Assembly: GCA_001464425.1 (NCBI GenBank)
Contig: LNEK01000020.1
Span: 62,001-126,000, forward strand
Source: Alphaproteobacteria bacterium Ga0077535
GTDB taxonomy: Bacteria > Pseudomonadota > Alphaproteobacteria > Caulobacterales > Aquidulcibacteraceae
Direction: 5' to 3'
DNA length: 64,000 bases
The position numbers and the translations under genes are program-made. Position 1 is the first letter of the stretch. Every line of letters begins with the position of its first letter. The notes under the pieces were generated by a model. That model saw only the letters and a program-made list of their open reading frames with translations, searched no databases and was not told the DNA's origin. Positions 8,906 to 17,507 of the stretch are shown here, one piece after another.

Positions 8906-9847
8906 ATGACATTCGCTTTCATCTTTCCCGGCCAGGGAAGCCAAGCGCCCGGCATGGGCAAGTCCTTGTTCGACGGGTTCGGCGCGGCGCGCGAAGTTTT
9001 CCAAGAGGTCGATGAGGCCTTGGGCGAAAAGCTCTCGAAGCTGATCTTCGAAGGCCCCGCCGATGAGCTGACGCTGACCGCTAATGCGCAGCCCGCTTTG
9101 ATGGCGGTCAGCCTCGCTGTTATGCGCACCCTGGAGCGCGAATTCGGGTTGAGCGCCAGTAAAGCTGCGTTCGTGGCGGGGCACTCGCTTGGCGAATATT
9201 CCGCGCTCGCGGCTGCCGGTGCGCTTTCGGTGACGGACGCTGCGCGGCTTTTGCGCGTGCGCGGCAATGCGATGCAAGCGGCTGTTCCGGTTGGCGAGGG
9301 CGCGATGGCGGCTTTGATCGGCAAGGTCGATGTGAAGTTGGCCGAAGAGATCGCGGCCGCCGGATCGAGCGCGGGGATTGTTGTCGTCGCCAACGACAAC
9401 AACATCGGCAATGTCGTCATCTCCGGTTCGAAGGCAGGCGTCGATGCAGCACTTTTGGCGGCTAAGGAAAAAGGCGCACGCGCAATTCCGCTGAATGTTT
9501 CCGCGCCATTCCACTCGCCGCTGATGCAGCCCGCAGCCGATGCGATGGCGGAAGCATTGGCCGCTGCCGCTTTTGCGCCGTTCAATCCAGCGCTCGTCGC
9601 CAACGTAACGGCGCGTCCGGTGCAGGTGCCGGCGGCGGTGCGAAAGCTTCTGGTCGAGCAGGTCACTGGCCGCGTGCGCTGGCGCGAAAGCATCGAGTGG
9701 ATGGCGGGCGAGGGCGAAGTTTCGCGCTTCGTCGAAGTCGGCGCCGGCAAGCAATTGTCCGGCATGGTGAAACGCAACGCGCCCGAGGCCGAAGCGCTTG
9801 CGCTCAACGAACCGGCTGAACTGGAAGCGTTCGCGAAAACCGTCTGA
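8906..9847 (+). CDS. fabD: Malonyl-CoA:ACP transacylase
   Basis: The 313-residue enzyme loads malonyl groups onto acyl carrier protein. The nucleophile is in GHSLGE (residues 92-97, Ser94) and the catalytic His in APFHSPLM. The N-terminal FAFIFPGQGSQAPGMGK is diagnostic. It opens the fatty acid biosynthesis block in which fabG, acpP and fabF follow, separated from fabG here by a DUF1697 gene and a small lipoprotein. Its stop overlaps the next start by 1 bp. Confidence 0.97.
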   Translation: MTFAFIFPGQGSQAPGMGKSLFDGFGAAREVFQEVDEALGEKLSKLIFEGPADELTLTANAQPALMAVSLAVMRTLEREFGLSASKAAFVAGHSLGEYSALAAAGALSVTDAARLLRVRGNAMQAAVPVGEGAMAALIGKVDVKLAEEIAAAGSSAGIVVVANDNNIGNVVISGSKAGVDAALLAAKEKGARAIPLNVSAPFHSPLMQPAADAMAEALAAAAFAPFNPALVANVTARPVQVPAAVRKLLVEQVTGRVRWRESIEWMAGEGEVSRFVEVGAGKQLSGMVKRNAPEAEALALNEPAELEAFAKTV

Positions 9848-10362
9848 TGCCGCGCCAAATCGCACTTCTGCGCGGTGTCAATCTCGGCAAGCGCCAGGTG
9901 GTGATGAGCGAGTTGCGCGAACTCGCTGAAAGTGGCGGCTACGAAAACGTCCGCACGCTCATTGCGAGCGGCAATCTCATTCTCGACGCCAAGCAGAAGG
10001 GCGCGAAGCTTGAGGCGGCGCTAGAAACGCTCATTCTCGACGAGCTTGGTCTGAAGACCAATGTCTTCGTTCGCGACGCCGCTGAACTCGACACCATTAT
10101 CGCCGCCAATCCGTTCAAGGCTTTCACCCAAGCATCGCCGAACTTCATGGTGGTGAACTTCATGCGCGGCGCGGCCAGCGCCGAGGAGATGGACGCAATG
10201 AAGCGCACGTCGCTGACCGGTGAAGAAATCAAACAAGGCGCGAACTGCCTCTACATCAAGTTTCCAAAGGGCCAGGGTCCCTCCAAGCTTAAGACGCCGA
10301 AGCTCGCGACGGCGCGCAACTGGAATACCGTACTGAAACTCAAAAACGCGCTCGCTGACTAA
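9847..10362 (+). CDS. DUF1697 domain-containing protein
   Basis: The 171-residue cytosolic protein matches the DUF1697 family, with LLRGVNLGKRQVVMSELRELAE near the start, VRTLIASGNLIL, a central segment and the C-terminal TARNWNTVLKL motif. The family's biochemical role is unknown. The gene overlaps the fabD stop by 1 bp, so it is translationally coupled to fatty acid synthesis genes, although that does not prove a shared pathway. DUF1697 genes are often stand-alone, which makes this placement slightly unusual. Confidence 0.85.
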   Translation: MPRQIALLRGVNLGKRQVVMSELRELAESGGYENVRTLIASGNLILDAKQKGAKLEAALETLILDELGLKTNVFVRDAAELDTIIAANPFKAFTQASPNFMVVNFMRGAASAEEMDAMKRTSLTGEEIKQGANCLYIKFPKGQGPSKLKTPKLATARNWNTVLKLKNALAD

Positions 10363-10424
10363 TTTTGGCTTTTCAGCCGCGGCGAATTTTGACACGCGCT
10401 TTCCGTCCATTTTTCGGGGAGGCG

Positions 10425-10790
10425 ATGATGATGAAATTGATGCGTGCGGCGCTTGCGGGCGTCGGACTGATGTTTGTGGCTTCGTGCGCCAGCATGGTCA
10501 CGGGCGGTCCGCTGGTGCGTCCAGGCGAGCCTGTTGGCGCGATCGACGTTTACAACGGCTCGTCCGCTACGGTGACGTCGGTGCTGATCTCGGATTGCTC
10601 GGCCAGCACCTACGGCCTCAACCGCATGCCCGAGGGCACAACCATCCGCCCTGGCCAAAGCTATCGCTTCACGGTGTCCGCCGGCTGCTGGGACATCATG
10701 GCCGGCTACGGCATGAGCAACGGTTACGCCGCTGCGCGTGATCGCATCCAAGTCCAACCGAACCGCGTGACCCCCTGGGGCGTCCGCTAA
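10425..10790 (+). CDS. Small lipoprotein of unknown function
   Basis: The 121-residue product begins MMMKLMRAALAGVGLMFVASC, a lipoprotein signal with the lipobox Cys near residue 21. A GGGGAGG Shine-Dalgarno lies just upstream of the triple ATG (10425, 10428, 10431), so the longer frame from 10365 is rejected. The mature part has a beta-rich pattern (GAIDVYNGSSATVTSVLISD and TIRPGQSYRFTVSAGCWD) and three Cys besides the lipid-bearing one. I do not recognise the family. It lies between DUF1697 and fabG on the same strand. Confidence 0.75.
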   Translation: MMMKLMRAALAGVGLMFVASCASMVTGGPLVRPGEPVGAIDVYNGSSATVTSVLISDCSASTYGLNRMPEGTTIRPGQSYRFTVSAGCWDIMAGYGMSNGYAAARDRIQVQPNRVTPWGVR

Positions 10791-10801
10791 GTCTTGCCGG
10801 G

Positions 10802-10836
10802 CTCGCTGGGCGCCCTTAAGCGGGGCGTCTAGCGAG
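10802..10836 (+). promoter_or_regulatory. Hairpin covering the fabG Shine-Dalgarno
   Basis: Arms CTCGCT (10802-10807) and AGCGAG (10831-10836) bracket an inner CGCCC/GGGCG stem. The 3' arm overlaps the AGCGAGGA ribosome-binding site of fabG (ATG at 10846). The structure could terminate the upstream lipoprotein transcript or hold back fabG translation. No T-run follows, so a purely terminating role is less likely. Confidence 0.45.
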
Positions 10837-10845
10837 GACCCGTAT

Positions 10846-11586
10846 ATGTTCGATCTCTCAGGCAAAACCGCGCTCGTCACAGGCGCTTCCGGCGGCATTG
10901 GCGGCGCCATTGCGAAGGCTTTAGCCGCGCAAGGCGCACGTGTTGCGCTCTCTGGAACCCGCGTTGAGGCGCTGGAGAAGGTGCGTGATGAACTTGGTGG
11001 TGATCACCCTATCACGCCTTGCAACCTGTCGGATTCATCGGCTGTCGATGCGCTGATCGGCCAGGCCGAGCAGGCGCTCGGCGGGCGTCTCGATATTTTG
11101 GTGGCCAACGCGGGGATCACCAAGGATGGCTTGTTGCTGCGGATGAAAGACGAGGACTTCCAGAATGTCCTCAAGATCAATCTCGAGAGCTATTTCCGCC
11201 TCTCGCGCGCCGCTTTGCGCAACATGATGAAAAACCGCTGGGGCCGGATCATCGGCATCACCTCGGTTGTGGGCGTCACCGGAAACCCCGGACAGGCGAA
11301 TTATGCGGCCTCGAAAGCCGGCATGATCGGCTTCACCAAAGCGATGGCCGCCGAGGTCGCCAGCCGCAACGTGACCGCCAATTGTATTGCGCCAGGCTTC
11401 ATCGCGTCGCCAATGACGGATGTCCTCAACGAGGCGCAAAAGACTGCGTTGTTGGGCAAAATTCCGTCTGGACGCTTGGGCGAGGGCTCTGATGTAGCAG
11501 CCGCCGCAGCCTATCTGGCGAGTGAGGAAGCGGGCTACATGACGGGCCAGACACTTCATGTGAATGGCGGCATGGCGATGCTCTGA
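10846..11586 (+). CDS. fabG: 3-oxoacyl-ACP reductase
   Basis: The 246-residue short-chain dehydrogenase reduces 3-ketoacyl-ACP with NADPH. The cofactor loop is [12 protein letters not shown], followed by [13 protein letters not shown], and the catalytic YAASKAG contains Tyr and Lys. The length and the ITKDGLL signature are those of true FabG. It is followed by acpP and fabF. The region just upstream forms a hairpin that overlaps its ribosome-binding site. Confidence 0.96.
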   Translation: MFDLSGKTALVTGASGGIGGAIAKALAAQGARVALSGTRVEALEKVRDELGGDHPITPCNLSDSSAVDALIGQAEQALGGRLDILVANAGITKDGLLLRMKDEDFQNVLKINLESYFRLSRAALRNMMKNRWGRIIGITSVVGVTGNPGQANYAASKAGMIGFTKAMAAEVASRNVTANCIAPGFIASPMTDVLNEAQKTALLGKIPSGRLGEGSDVAAAAAYLASEEAGYMTGQTLHVNGGMAML

Positions 11587-11707
11587 GGGGCGGCTTTGCA
11601 TCCGTGGCGGCGAAAAGGGCTTGCGCCCGGACGTACCTGTGGTCAAAAGGCCGCTCACAAGCGCTCTTCGGGGCGTGACCAATTTTTCAGCACTTGGCGA
11701 GGCGTGC

Positions 11708-11944
11708 ATGTCGGAAGTTTTTGAGCGCGTTAAAGCGATCGTGATCAAGCACCTCGAAGCCCCGCCGGAGAAGGTGGTCGAGAAGGCCTCGTTCATCGAC
11801 GATCTCGGCGCCGACAGCTTGGACAACGTCGAGCTGGTTATGGCCTTCGAAGAAGAGTTCGGAATTGAGATTCCGGACGACGCGGCCGAGCACATCCAAA
11901 CCGTCGGCGACGCGGTGAAATTCATTTCGGAGAAGCAGGGCTAA
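11708..11944 (+). CDS. acpP: Acyl carrier protein
   Basis: The 78-residue acidic protein carries growing acyl chains on a phosphopantetheine arm attached to Ser37 in [10 protein letters not shown]. The remaining helices ([22 protein letters not shown]) are canonical. The ATG at 11708 is chosen; the open frame to 11564 adds a non-homologous extension. It lies between fabG and fabF, as in most proteobacteria. The 121 bp upstream may hold its own promoter, as acpP usually needs high expression, but no motif is clear. Confidence 0.97.
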   Translation: MSEVFERVKAIVIKHLEAPPEKVVEKASFIDDLGADSLDNVELVMAFEEEFGIEIPDDAAEHIQTVGDAVKFISEKQG

Positions 11945-11959
11945 GCCCTGCGCACGCGC

Positions 11960-13240
11960 ATGCGGCGCGTTGTCATCACGGGCATAGGGCTTGTTACCCC
12001 GCTGGCTGCGAATGCGCCGGCGTCTTGGGAACGGCTGATTGCAGGCAAATCCGGCGCGACGAAGATCGACCACTTCAAGGTGGATGATCTTCCCTCGCGT
12101 ATCGGTTGCCTCGTGCCGCGCGTTGATGGCCGCGGCGGCGGATCGGGCGATCCGCACGCGTTCAATCCGGACAACACGCTCTCGCCGAAAGAGCAGACGC
12201 GTGTTGACGATTTCATTCTCTACGGCATCGCCGCCGCCGATGAGGCGGTGGCCGACAGCGGCTACAAAGCCGAGACGGACGAGCAGAAGAACCGGGCCGG
12301 CGTTTTGATCGGCTCGGGCATTGGCGGCATCAATGCGATCGCCAACAATGCGTTGCTGCTTGAAGAAAAGGGCCCGCGCCGGCTCTCGCCGTTCTTTATT
12401 CCGAGCGCGTTGATCAATCTGGCGTCCGGACAAGTTTCCATCCGTCATGGCTTTCGTGGGCCGAACCATTCGGTGGTTACGGCCTGCGCAACCGGCGCTC
12501 ACGCCGTGGGCGATGCGGCGCGTTTGATCGTACATGGCGATGCCGATGTGATGGTCGCGGGCGGGGCGGAAGCTGCGATTTGCCGGCTCGGGCTTGCTGG
12601 TTTCTGCGCTTTGCGTGCGGTGTCGTCCGGCTTCAACGAAACGCCGGAGAAAGCTTCGCGTCCATATGACAAGGATCGCGACGGCTTCGTCATGGGCGAA
12701 GGCGCAGGCTGCGTCGTGCTTGAAGAGTACGAACACGCCAAAGCGCGAGGCGCGAAGATTTACGCTGAAGTCAAAGGCTACGGGCTTTCGGGCGACGCTT
12801 ATCACATCACCGCGCCTTCTGATGATGGCGACGGCGGCTTCCGCGCCATGACGATGGCGCTGAAAGATGCGGGGCTTGGCGCCGGCGATATCGATTACGT
12901 CAACTCGCATGGCACCTCCACGCCGCTGGGCGATGAGATCGAGCTGAAGGCGGTTGAGCGCTTGTTCGGCGCTTCGGCCGGAAATCTCTCGCTGTCGTCG
13001 ACGAAGTCGGCGATCGGGCATTTGCTTGGCGCAGCGGGGGCCGTTGAGGCGATTTTCTGCGCCCTGGCAATCCGCGACGGGATCGTGCCGCCGACGCTAA
13101 ATCTTGAAAATCCGTCGGTCGAGAGCGCCATAGATTTGACGCCGCTCAAGGCCAAGAAACGGCCTGTGAAAGCTGCCATGTCGAACTCGTTCGGGTTCGG
13201 CGGGACGAACGCAGCGGTGATCCTGACAGCGGTGGATTAA
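11960..13240 (+). CDS. fabF: 3-oxoacyl-ACP synthase II
   Basis: The 426-residue condensing enzyme elongates acyl-ACP with malonyl-ACP. The Cys-His-His triad is visible in VVTACATGAH, NSHGTSTPLGD and KSAIGHLLGA, and the C-terminal SNSFGFGGTNAAV is the usual glycine-rich end. It starts 15 bp after acpP. Its stop overlaps the mltG start by 1 bp (TAATG), indicating coupling to the peptidoglycan gene. Confidence 0.97.
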   Translation: MRRVVITGIGLVTPLAANAPASWERLIAGKSGATKIDHFKVDDLPSRIGCLVPRVDGRGGGSGDPHAFNPDNTLSPKEQTRVDDFILYGIAAADEAVADSGYKAETDEQKNRAGVLIGSGIGGINAIANNALLLEEKGPRRLSPFFIPSALINLASGQVSIRHGFRGPNHSVVTACATGAHAVGDAARLIVHGDADVMVAGGAEAAICRLGLAGFCALRAVSSGFNETPEKASRPYDKDRDGFVMGEGAGCVVLEEYEHAKARGAKIYAEVKGYGLSGDAYHITAPSDDGDGGFRAMTMALKDAGLGAGDIDYVNSHGTSTPLGDEIELKAVERLFGASAGNLSLSSTKSAIGHLLGAAGAVEAIFCALAIRDGIVPPTLNLENPSVESAIDLTPLKAKKRPVKAAMSNSFGFGGTNAAVILTAVD

Positions 13241-14304
13241 TGGCTCGGTTTGAACCTCGTCGTAGAAGCGGCGGGTTTGGCTCGTTTCTGTTTTGGTTGC
13301 TGGCGGCCGGTGCGGTCGCGGGCATTTTCGTATTTGCGTTTTTCTCCAGCGCGATCAGCCGGCCGGGTCCTTCCACGGAAGATACAGCGTTCGTCGTTGA
13401 ACGCGGCGCTTCGGGCGCGTCGATCGCGGCGGCGCTGCAAGAACAAAATCTGATCACCGATCCACTGCTTTTCCGCATCGCCAACAGGCTGCATGCGCAA
13501 AGCGATACGTTGCAGGCTGGCGAATACAACATTCCGGCGGGCGCTTCGGTGAAAGAGATCGTCGAGATGATCTCCGGCGGTGAAGCGCTGCAGCACTCGC
13601 TGACGTTTCCGGAAGGCATCACCATTGATGGCGTGATGCGGATACTCCGGGAGTCCGAGGTTCTGACCGGCGAAATGCCGGAAGCGCCGCCAGAAGGCTC
13701 GATTTTGCCGGATACCTATCACGTGCAACGCGGCATGACGCGCGCAGCCTTGTTGCAGCAAATGCGTGATGCGCACGATGAGGCCGTCGCCGAGATTTGG
13801 GCGGGCCGCGCGCAGAATTTGCCGATCACCTCGCCCGAGCAATTGGTCAATCTGGCTTCGATCGTCGAACGCGAAACTGGCGTGGCTTCGGAGCGGCCCC
13901 TCGTGGCTGGCGTTTTCATCAATCGCCTGCGCCGGCCGATGCGTTTGGAAACTGATCCGACGATCATCTATGGCGTCTGCAAGCGCTACCCAGATCGCTG
14001 CCGCGATGGCCGTCTGGTCGATGCGCAGGGTAACCGCCGGACGATCCGGGCGAGCGAGATTGCGCTTGATACGGGTTACAACACCTATCGCATCGACGGC
14101 CTGCCACCGACGCCGATTTCCAATCCAGGCCGGGCAGCACTCGAAGCCACCGCAAATCCCGCGCAGACGAATGCGATCTTCTTCGTCGCCGACGGCACCG
14201 GTGGGCACATCTTTGCGGAAACCTTGGCTGAGCATCAGCGCAACGTCGCCCGCTGGCGCGAGATCGAAGCGGAACGATTGGCTGCCGAACGCGCAGGCCG
14301 TTGA
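13240..14304 (+). CDS. mltG: Endolytic murein transglycosylase MltG
   Basis: The 354-residue YceG-family enzyme cuts nascent glycan strands and helps set their length. It has an N-terminal membrane anchor (FGSFLFWLLAAGAVAGIFVF, about residues 10-30), a LysM-like region and the catalytic domain. That domain contains LASIVERETGVASERPLVAG with the active Glu, NRLRRPMRLETDPTIIYG and the C-terminal GLPPTPISNPG. It is translationally coupled to fabF, an arrangement widespread in alphaproteobacteria. Confidence 0.95.
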   Translation: MARFEPRRRSGGFGSFLFWLLAAGAVAGIFVFAFFSSAISRPGPSTEDTAFVVERGASGASIAAALQEQNLITDPLLFRIANRLHAQSDTLQAGEYNIPAGASVKEIVEMISGGEALQHSLTFPEGITIDGVMRILRESEVLTGEMPEAPPEGSILPDTYHVQRGMTRAALLQQMRDAHDEAVAEIWAGRAQNLPITSPEQLVNLASIVERETGVASERPLVAGVFINRLRRPMRLETDPTIIYGVCKRYPDRCRDGRLVDAQGNRRTIRASEIALDTGYNTYRIDGLPPTPISNPGRAALEATANPAQTNAIFFVADGTGGHIFAETLAEHQRNVARWREIEAERLAAERAGR

Positions 14305-14306
14305 GC

Positions 14307-14609
14307 TTAGCCTAGCGCGCGCATCAGGGCGTCGTGGAAGAAGCCAGCGACCATCAAGCTTATGAAGAGGCCAGCGAAGGCGCCCGAAAACGCGCTTTGC
14401 AGCCGCCGCCTGGATGCCCTGAGGCTGGTGACGAGTGCGCCAATGCTCATGCCCGCAAGCGCCTCGGCCCCGCCTTGGTCAAAAAACCCAACGGCAGCAA
14501 TGACGAAGGCTAGGAGCAGCGTGGCCTCCAGCGCATGCGAAGTGCGCTGGGCGCGCCTGAGGCGAAGTCGTGACGGAAGGTTCGATCCAGAAACGGTTGC
14601 GAGCGCCAT
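14307..14609 (-). CDS. Small two-helix membrane protein, hypothetical
   Basis: The 100-residue product has two hydrophobic segments (about residues 30-43, LLLAFVIAAVGFF, and 77-92, AFAGLFISLMVAGFF) with a positively charged loop between them (LRASRRRLQ). It reads opposite to its neighbours and begins about 95 bp from the yicC start. The start at 14609 is chosen because the region further upstream in frame overlaps the yicC promoter and then the yicC gene itself. The family is not recognised, and the reading could be spurious, though the membrane pattern is clean. Confidence 0.5.
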   Translation of the reverse strand: MALATVSGSNLPSRLRLRRAQRTSHALEATLLLAFVIAAVGFFDQGGAEALAGMSIGALVTSLRASRRRLQSAFSGAFAGLFISLMVAGFFHDALMRALG

Positions 14610-14702
14610 GGCCGTCGTCTCCGTGCTTTGCACGTCGCGCTTTTGGCTGAGTCGCATAAAGCCTGCGTGACACTTGCAGCAAAAATACGCGAAAAGGGGC
14701 GC

Positions 14703-15593
14703 ATGACGATTTCGGGAATGACGGGCTTTGCCCGCGCTGAAGGTGAGCACCAGGGCCAGCGCTGGATCTGGGAGCTGAAGAGCGTCAACGGGCGCGGGCT
14801 CGATTTGAAACTCAGAACGCCGCAGGGCTTGGATGCGCTGGAGCCGCAAGCGCGTGCCGCGGCCGCTGCGAAATTCAAACGCGGATCGTTGCAGGCGAAT
14901 TTGAGTTTGGCGCGTGAGGCTTCGGCCGCCGCTTCGTTGAAGATCGATTTTGCTTTGGTAGATCGACTGATCTCGGCCGGCGAGAACTTGGTGGCTGAAG
15001 GCAAGATCGAAAAGCCACGTTGGGACGGTTTGCTTTCGATCCGCGGAGTTCTGCAGAGCGAAGAGACGGCCGAAGCCAGCGAAGAAGAACGCGCGGCTCT
15101 GGAATCTGCGTTGATGGCTGGCTTTGCGCAGGCGCTCGAAGCTCTGGCTGAAGCTCGCCAAGCAGAAGGGCGCTCGTTGGCTTCTGTGTTTTCGGAAGCG
15201 GCAGATCGGCTCGAAGCGCTGATCGCGGCGGCTCGGCTTTCGGCTGCGGCTGCGCCTGCAGCGGCGTTGGAGCGGATTCGGCAAAAGCTTGAGGCTTTGG
15301 CGCCGGAGGTAAAACTCGATCCGGCCAGGCTCGCGCAAGAAGCGGCGATTGCGGCGACGAAGGCGGACGTGGCCGAAGAGTTGGAGCGACTCTCGGCGCA
15401 TACGATTGAGTTGCGGTCGTTGATCACGAAGCCCGAGCCAGCTGGGCGGCGCTTGGATTTCTTGAGCCAAGAACTCACGCGCGAGGCCAATACCCTGTGC
15501 TCGAAATCGGCTGATCTCGAACTCACGCGCATCGGTCTCGATCTCAAAACGGTGGTGGACCAGATCAAGGAGCAAGCCGCCAATGTTGAATGA
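14703..15593 (+). CDS. yicC: YicC family protein (putative endoribonuclease)
   Basis: The 296-residue protein starts MTISGMTGFARAEGEHQGQR, the YicC signature, and includes WELKSVNGRGLDLKLRTP and the C-terminal DFLSQELTREANTLCSKS. The E. coli relative takes part in RNA decay. The ATG at 14703 is used; the in-frame ATG at 14628 adds 25 unrelated residues. It overlaps gmk by 11 bp, in the common alphaproteobacterial mltG-yicC-gmk order. Confidence 0.94.
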   Translation: MTISGMTGFARAEGEHQGQRWIWELKSVNGRGLDLKLRTPQGLDALEPQARAAAAAKFKRGSLQANLSLAREASAAASLKIDFALVDRLISAGENLVAEGKIEKPRWDGLLSIRGVLQSEETAEASEEERAALESALMAGFAQALEALAEARQAEGRSLASVFSEAADRLEALIAAARLSAAAAPAAALERIRQKLEALAPEVKLDPARLAQEAAIAATKADVAEELERLSAHTIELRSLITKPEPAGRRLDFLSQELTREANTLCSKSADLELTRIGLDLKTVVDQIKEQAANVE

Positions 15594-16221
15594 GCATGTC
15601 GCCCGCCGAGGCCTGATGTTCGTGCTCTCGAGTCCGTCGGGGGCTGGAAAGTCGACGTTGGCCAAGAAGCTTCTGGAAGCTGACGACAACATGTCGCTTT
15701 CGGTTTCGGCCACCACGCGCGAGCCGCGGCCGAGTGAAGTCGATGGGCGCGAATACAAATTCATGAAGCGCGAAGCGTTCGAGGAAATGGCCGATCGCGG
15801 CGAATTTCTCGAACACGCCCTGGTGTTCGGAAATCATTACGGCACTCCGCGTGCGCCGGTCGAAGCGATGCTGATCCAAGGCCGCGATGTTTTGTTCGAC
15901 GTTGATTGGCAGGGGGCTCGGGCTTTGCGCGCCGGCGAGCCGCAGGACGTAGTGGGGATTTTTATTCTGCCGCCTTCGATGTCTGAACTCGAACGGCGTT
16001 TGAAGGCGCGGAATGAAGATAGCGCCGATGTGATTTCGAAGCGGATGGCGCGATCTCTCGATGAAATTTCGCACTGGGAAGAATACGATTACGTGCTGGT
16101 GAACACGTTGCTGGAAACGACGCTGGTGCAGATCAAACAAATCTTGGCGGCTGAGCGTTTGAAGCGGGCACGGCAGTTGTGGCTGAAGCTGCATGTGGAG
16201 CGGCTGAAGCAGGGGATTTGA
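15583..16221 (+). CDS. gmk: Guanylate kinase
   Basis: The 212-residue enzyme phosphorylates GMP to GDP. The P-loop is SSPSGAGKSTLAKK, and the GMP-binding segment includes SVSATTREPRPSEVDGREY and GEFLEHALVFGNHYGTP. The overlap with yicC places its start inside the end of that gene. The C-terminal extension LKRARQLWLKLHVERLK adds about ten residues to the usual core. No terminator with a T-run follows; a paired repeat element begins 8 bp after the stop. Confidence 0.96.
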   Translation: MLNEHVARRGLMFVLSSPSGAGKSTLAKKLLEADDNMSLSVSATTREPRPSEVDGREYKFMKREAFEEMADRGEFLEHALVFGNHYGTPRAPVEAMLIQGRDVLFDVDWQGARALRAGEPQDVVGIFILPPSMSELERRLKARNEDSADVISKRMARSLDEISHWEEYDYVLVNTLLETTLVQIKQILAAERLKRARQLWLKLHVERLKQGI

Positions 16222-16228
16222 TTTTGTA

Positions 16229-16320
16229 TGGACCGCCGGCGCCCTCGCCGGCATGGTGTTAAAGTCAAACCAGCGTCTTGTTATTTGGCGCTGTATGCCG
16301 GCGGGGCGCCGGCGGTCGAT
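16229..16320. repeat. REPIN-like pair of inverted REP palindromes
   Basis: Two near-identical units lie head to head: unit 1 at about 16231-16254 (head GACCGCCGGCGCC) and unit 2 at about 16295-16318, its reverse complement with one base deleted. Each unit is itself a short palindrome with a CGCCGGC-type core, and about 40 bp separate them. The head is shared with the single unit at 4531-4561. This matches REP pairs mobilised by RAYT transposases elsewhere; no such transposase is present in this window. Confidence 0.7.
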
Positions 16321-16394
16321 ATTTGAAGCGCGCGGAAGCGGCGCCGGCTTGATGGTTCAAGCGGCGTGGTCGCAGCACGGATTTTTGAAAGCGT

Positions 16395-17009
16395 TCAACT
16401 TGTATCGAAAATGAGCGCGGCGTCGGCGGCGGCGCGATCGTAGGCGTCCAACGCGTCGGGATCGGCGAAGCGCGCGAGCTTGGGCGGTGTCGTGAACAGC
16501 TTTTGGACGGCGGCGGGCGTACGACGCAGGCGCCTCGCGAGGCGCGCGGCATAGGCGTGCGGATCGTTGAACACGCGGTGCAGTGCCTCCAGGCGCAAAG
16601 CGAGCGCCCACGCTGATGCGAAGCGCGATGGTCTTTTCCGTGATGATCGAACCTGCCGCTTGCGCTGCCGGCTGTCCAACAGGCAGCGGAAGTGGACGCG
16701 CCAGTCTTCGGGTTTGTCGGGATAATAGCTCACGAGCTTGCGCAGGCGCGGCGTCGTTGTGCGCCGCGATGTGCGTACGGGTGTCGGCACAAGTGCGGCG
16801 GCTTCGATCAATAACAGCCGGCGAAGCAGCGCCTCGGCTACGGTGATCCACGTGTTGGTGAGGCGCCATTCTGTGCGCAGCAACGTGTGGCGCGCGGCGA
16901 GGTCTTCGGGGCCGCCAAAGATGTTCACGATCGTGCACAGGAATTCGCGGAAGTGGCGCCAGAGATCTAGCGGCGCGGCGCGGGGGTGAGTTTCAGGGGC
17001 GAATGACAT
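16395..17009 (-). CDS. Conserved hypothetical protein, Arg-rich
   Basis: The 204-residue product has an N-terminal helical part (LDLWRHFREFLCTIVNIFGG, TEWRLTNTWITVAEALLRRLL) and a basic middle with many Arg. Its C-terminal helical region (RLEALHRVFNDPHAYAARLA) ends in an Ala/Asp-rich tail. No signal peptide or known motif is visible. It stands alone between the REPIN-like repeat and another unknown gene. I recall similar anonymous proteins in Caulobacterales, but no function. Confidence 0.65.
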   Translation of the reverse strand: MSFAPETHPRAAPLDLWRHFREFLCTIVNIFGGPEDLAARHTLLRTEWRLTNTWITVAEALLRRLLLIEAAALVPTPVRTSRRTTTPRLRKLVSYYPDKPEDWRVHFRCLLDSRQRKRQVRSSRKRPSRFASAWALALRLEALHRVFNDPHAYAARLARRLRRTPAAVQKLFTTPPKLARFADPDALDAYDRAAADAALIFDTS

Positions 17010-17070
17010 GGCGCGAGTTTAAGCGCGTTGGCAGTCGGTCGGATTGCGACGGGTGTATCCCCGTTTCTGC

Positions 17071-17445
17071 CTAAGACCCTGGGTGACAAATCAGGCCGCT
17101 GCGATGCTCAAGCGCGCGGACTTTCAGAACCCATCTGCAGCATTGCTCAATGGGCAGGCCAGCGGCGCGGGACATAAACTGCGCCGCGTCTTCATAATTG
17201 ATGATTGGCCCGCCTTGGCTCGTGGTCTTTCGATATTCAGGAAAGCGCGCTTGATCCTGATCGCGATGGCCGTCGCAATCGTCGTTGATGCAGCCGATGA
17301 GCGCCTCATAGCGCCAATAGGCGGCGGCGAGCGCATCTCGCAGCGCCGGCTCTATGGCAAACACCTCGATCTCGGCGACCGACAGGCTCTGGAAGTCGCA
17401 CGAGCAGCGCTCGCTCTCGCTCTGCAGAATTTTCGATCCTGACAT
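17071..17445 (-). CDS. Hypothetical Cys-containing protein
   Basis: The 124-residue reading starts at 17445 with a good GAGGGAG Shine-Dalgarno six bases upstream, which decides between it and an opposing frame on the plus strand (17044-17442). It has seven Cys spread through the sequence (CSC, CINDDC, CC and HRSGLIC) and no signal peptide. It looks like a small soluble protein, possibly metal-binding, but I recognise no family. Confidence 0.55.
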   Translation of the reverse strand: MSGSKILQSESERCSCDFQSLSVAEIEVFAIEPALRDALAAAYWRYEALIGCINDDCDGHRDQDQARFPEYRKTTSQGGPIINYEDAAQFMSRAAGLPIEQCCRWVLKVRALEHRSGLICHPGS

Positions 17446-17507
17446 TTGCGACTCCCTCTTGTTGGTTGGACTGCCTTTTCACAACCTTCGCCATGGCGCC
17501 AAAGCAG

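Noticed and set aside
8591-9865. 424-codon frame opposite fabD
   Set aside because: Arg/His-rich antisense shadow typical of GC-rich genes; fabD has all its motifs on the plus strand.
11687-13021. 444-codon frame opposite acpP and fabF
   Set aside because: Composition of a shadow frame; acpP and fabF on the plus strand are certain.
14307-15764. Long minus-strand frame of 485 codons across yicC
   Set aside because: Most of it is the antisense shadow of yicC; only the last 100 codons have a membrane-protein pattern and are kept.
17044-17442. Open frame of 132 codons opposite the seven-Cys gene
   Set aside because: Its start lacks a Shine-Dalgarno, while the opposing frame has GAGGGAG at good spacing; only one is likely real.
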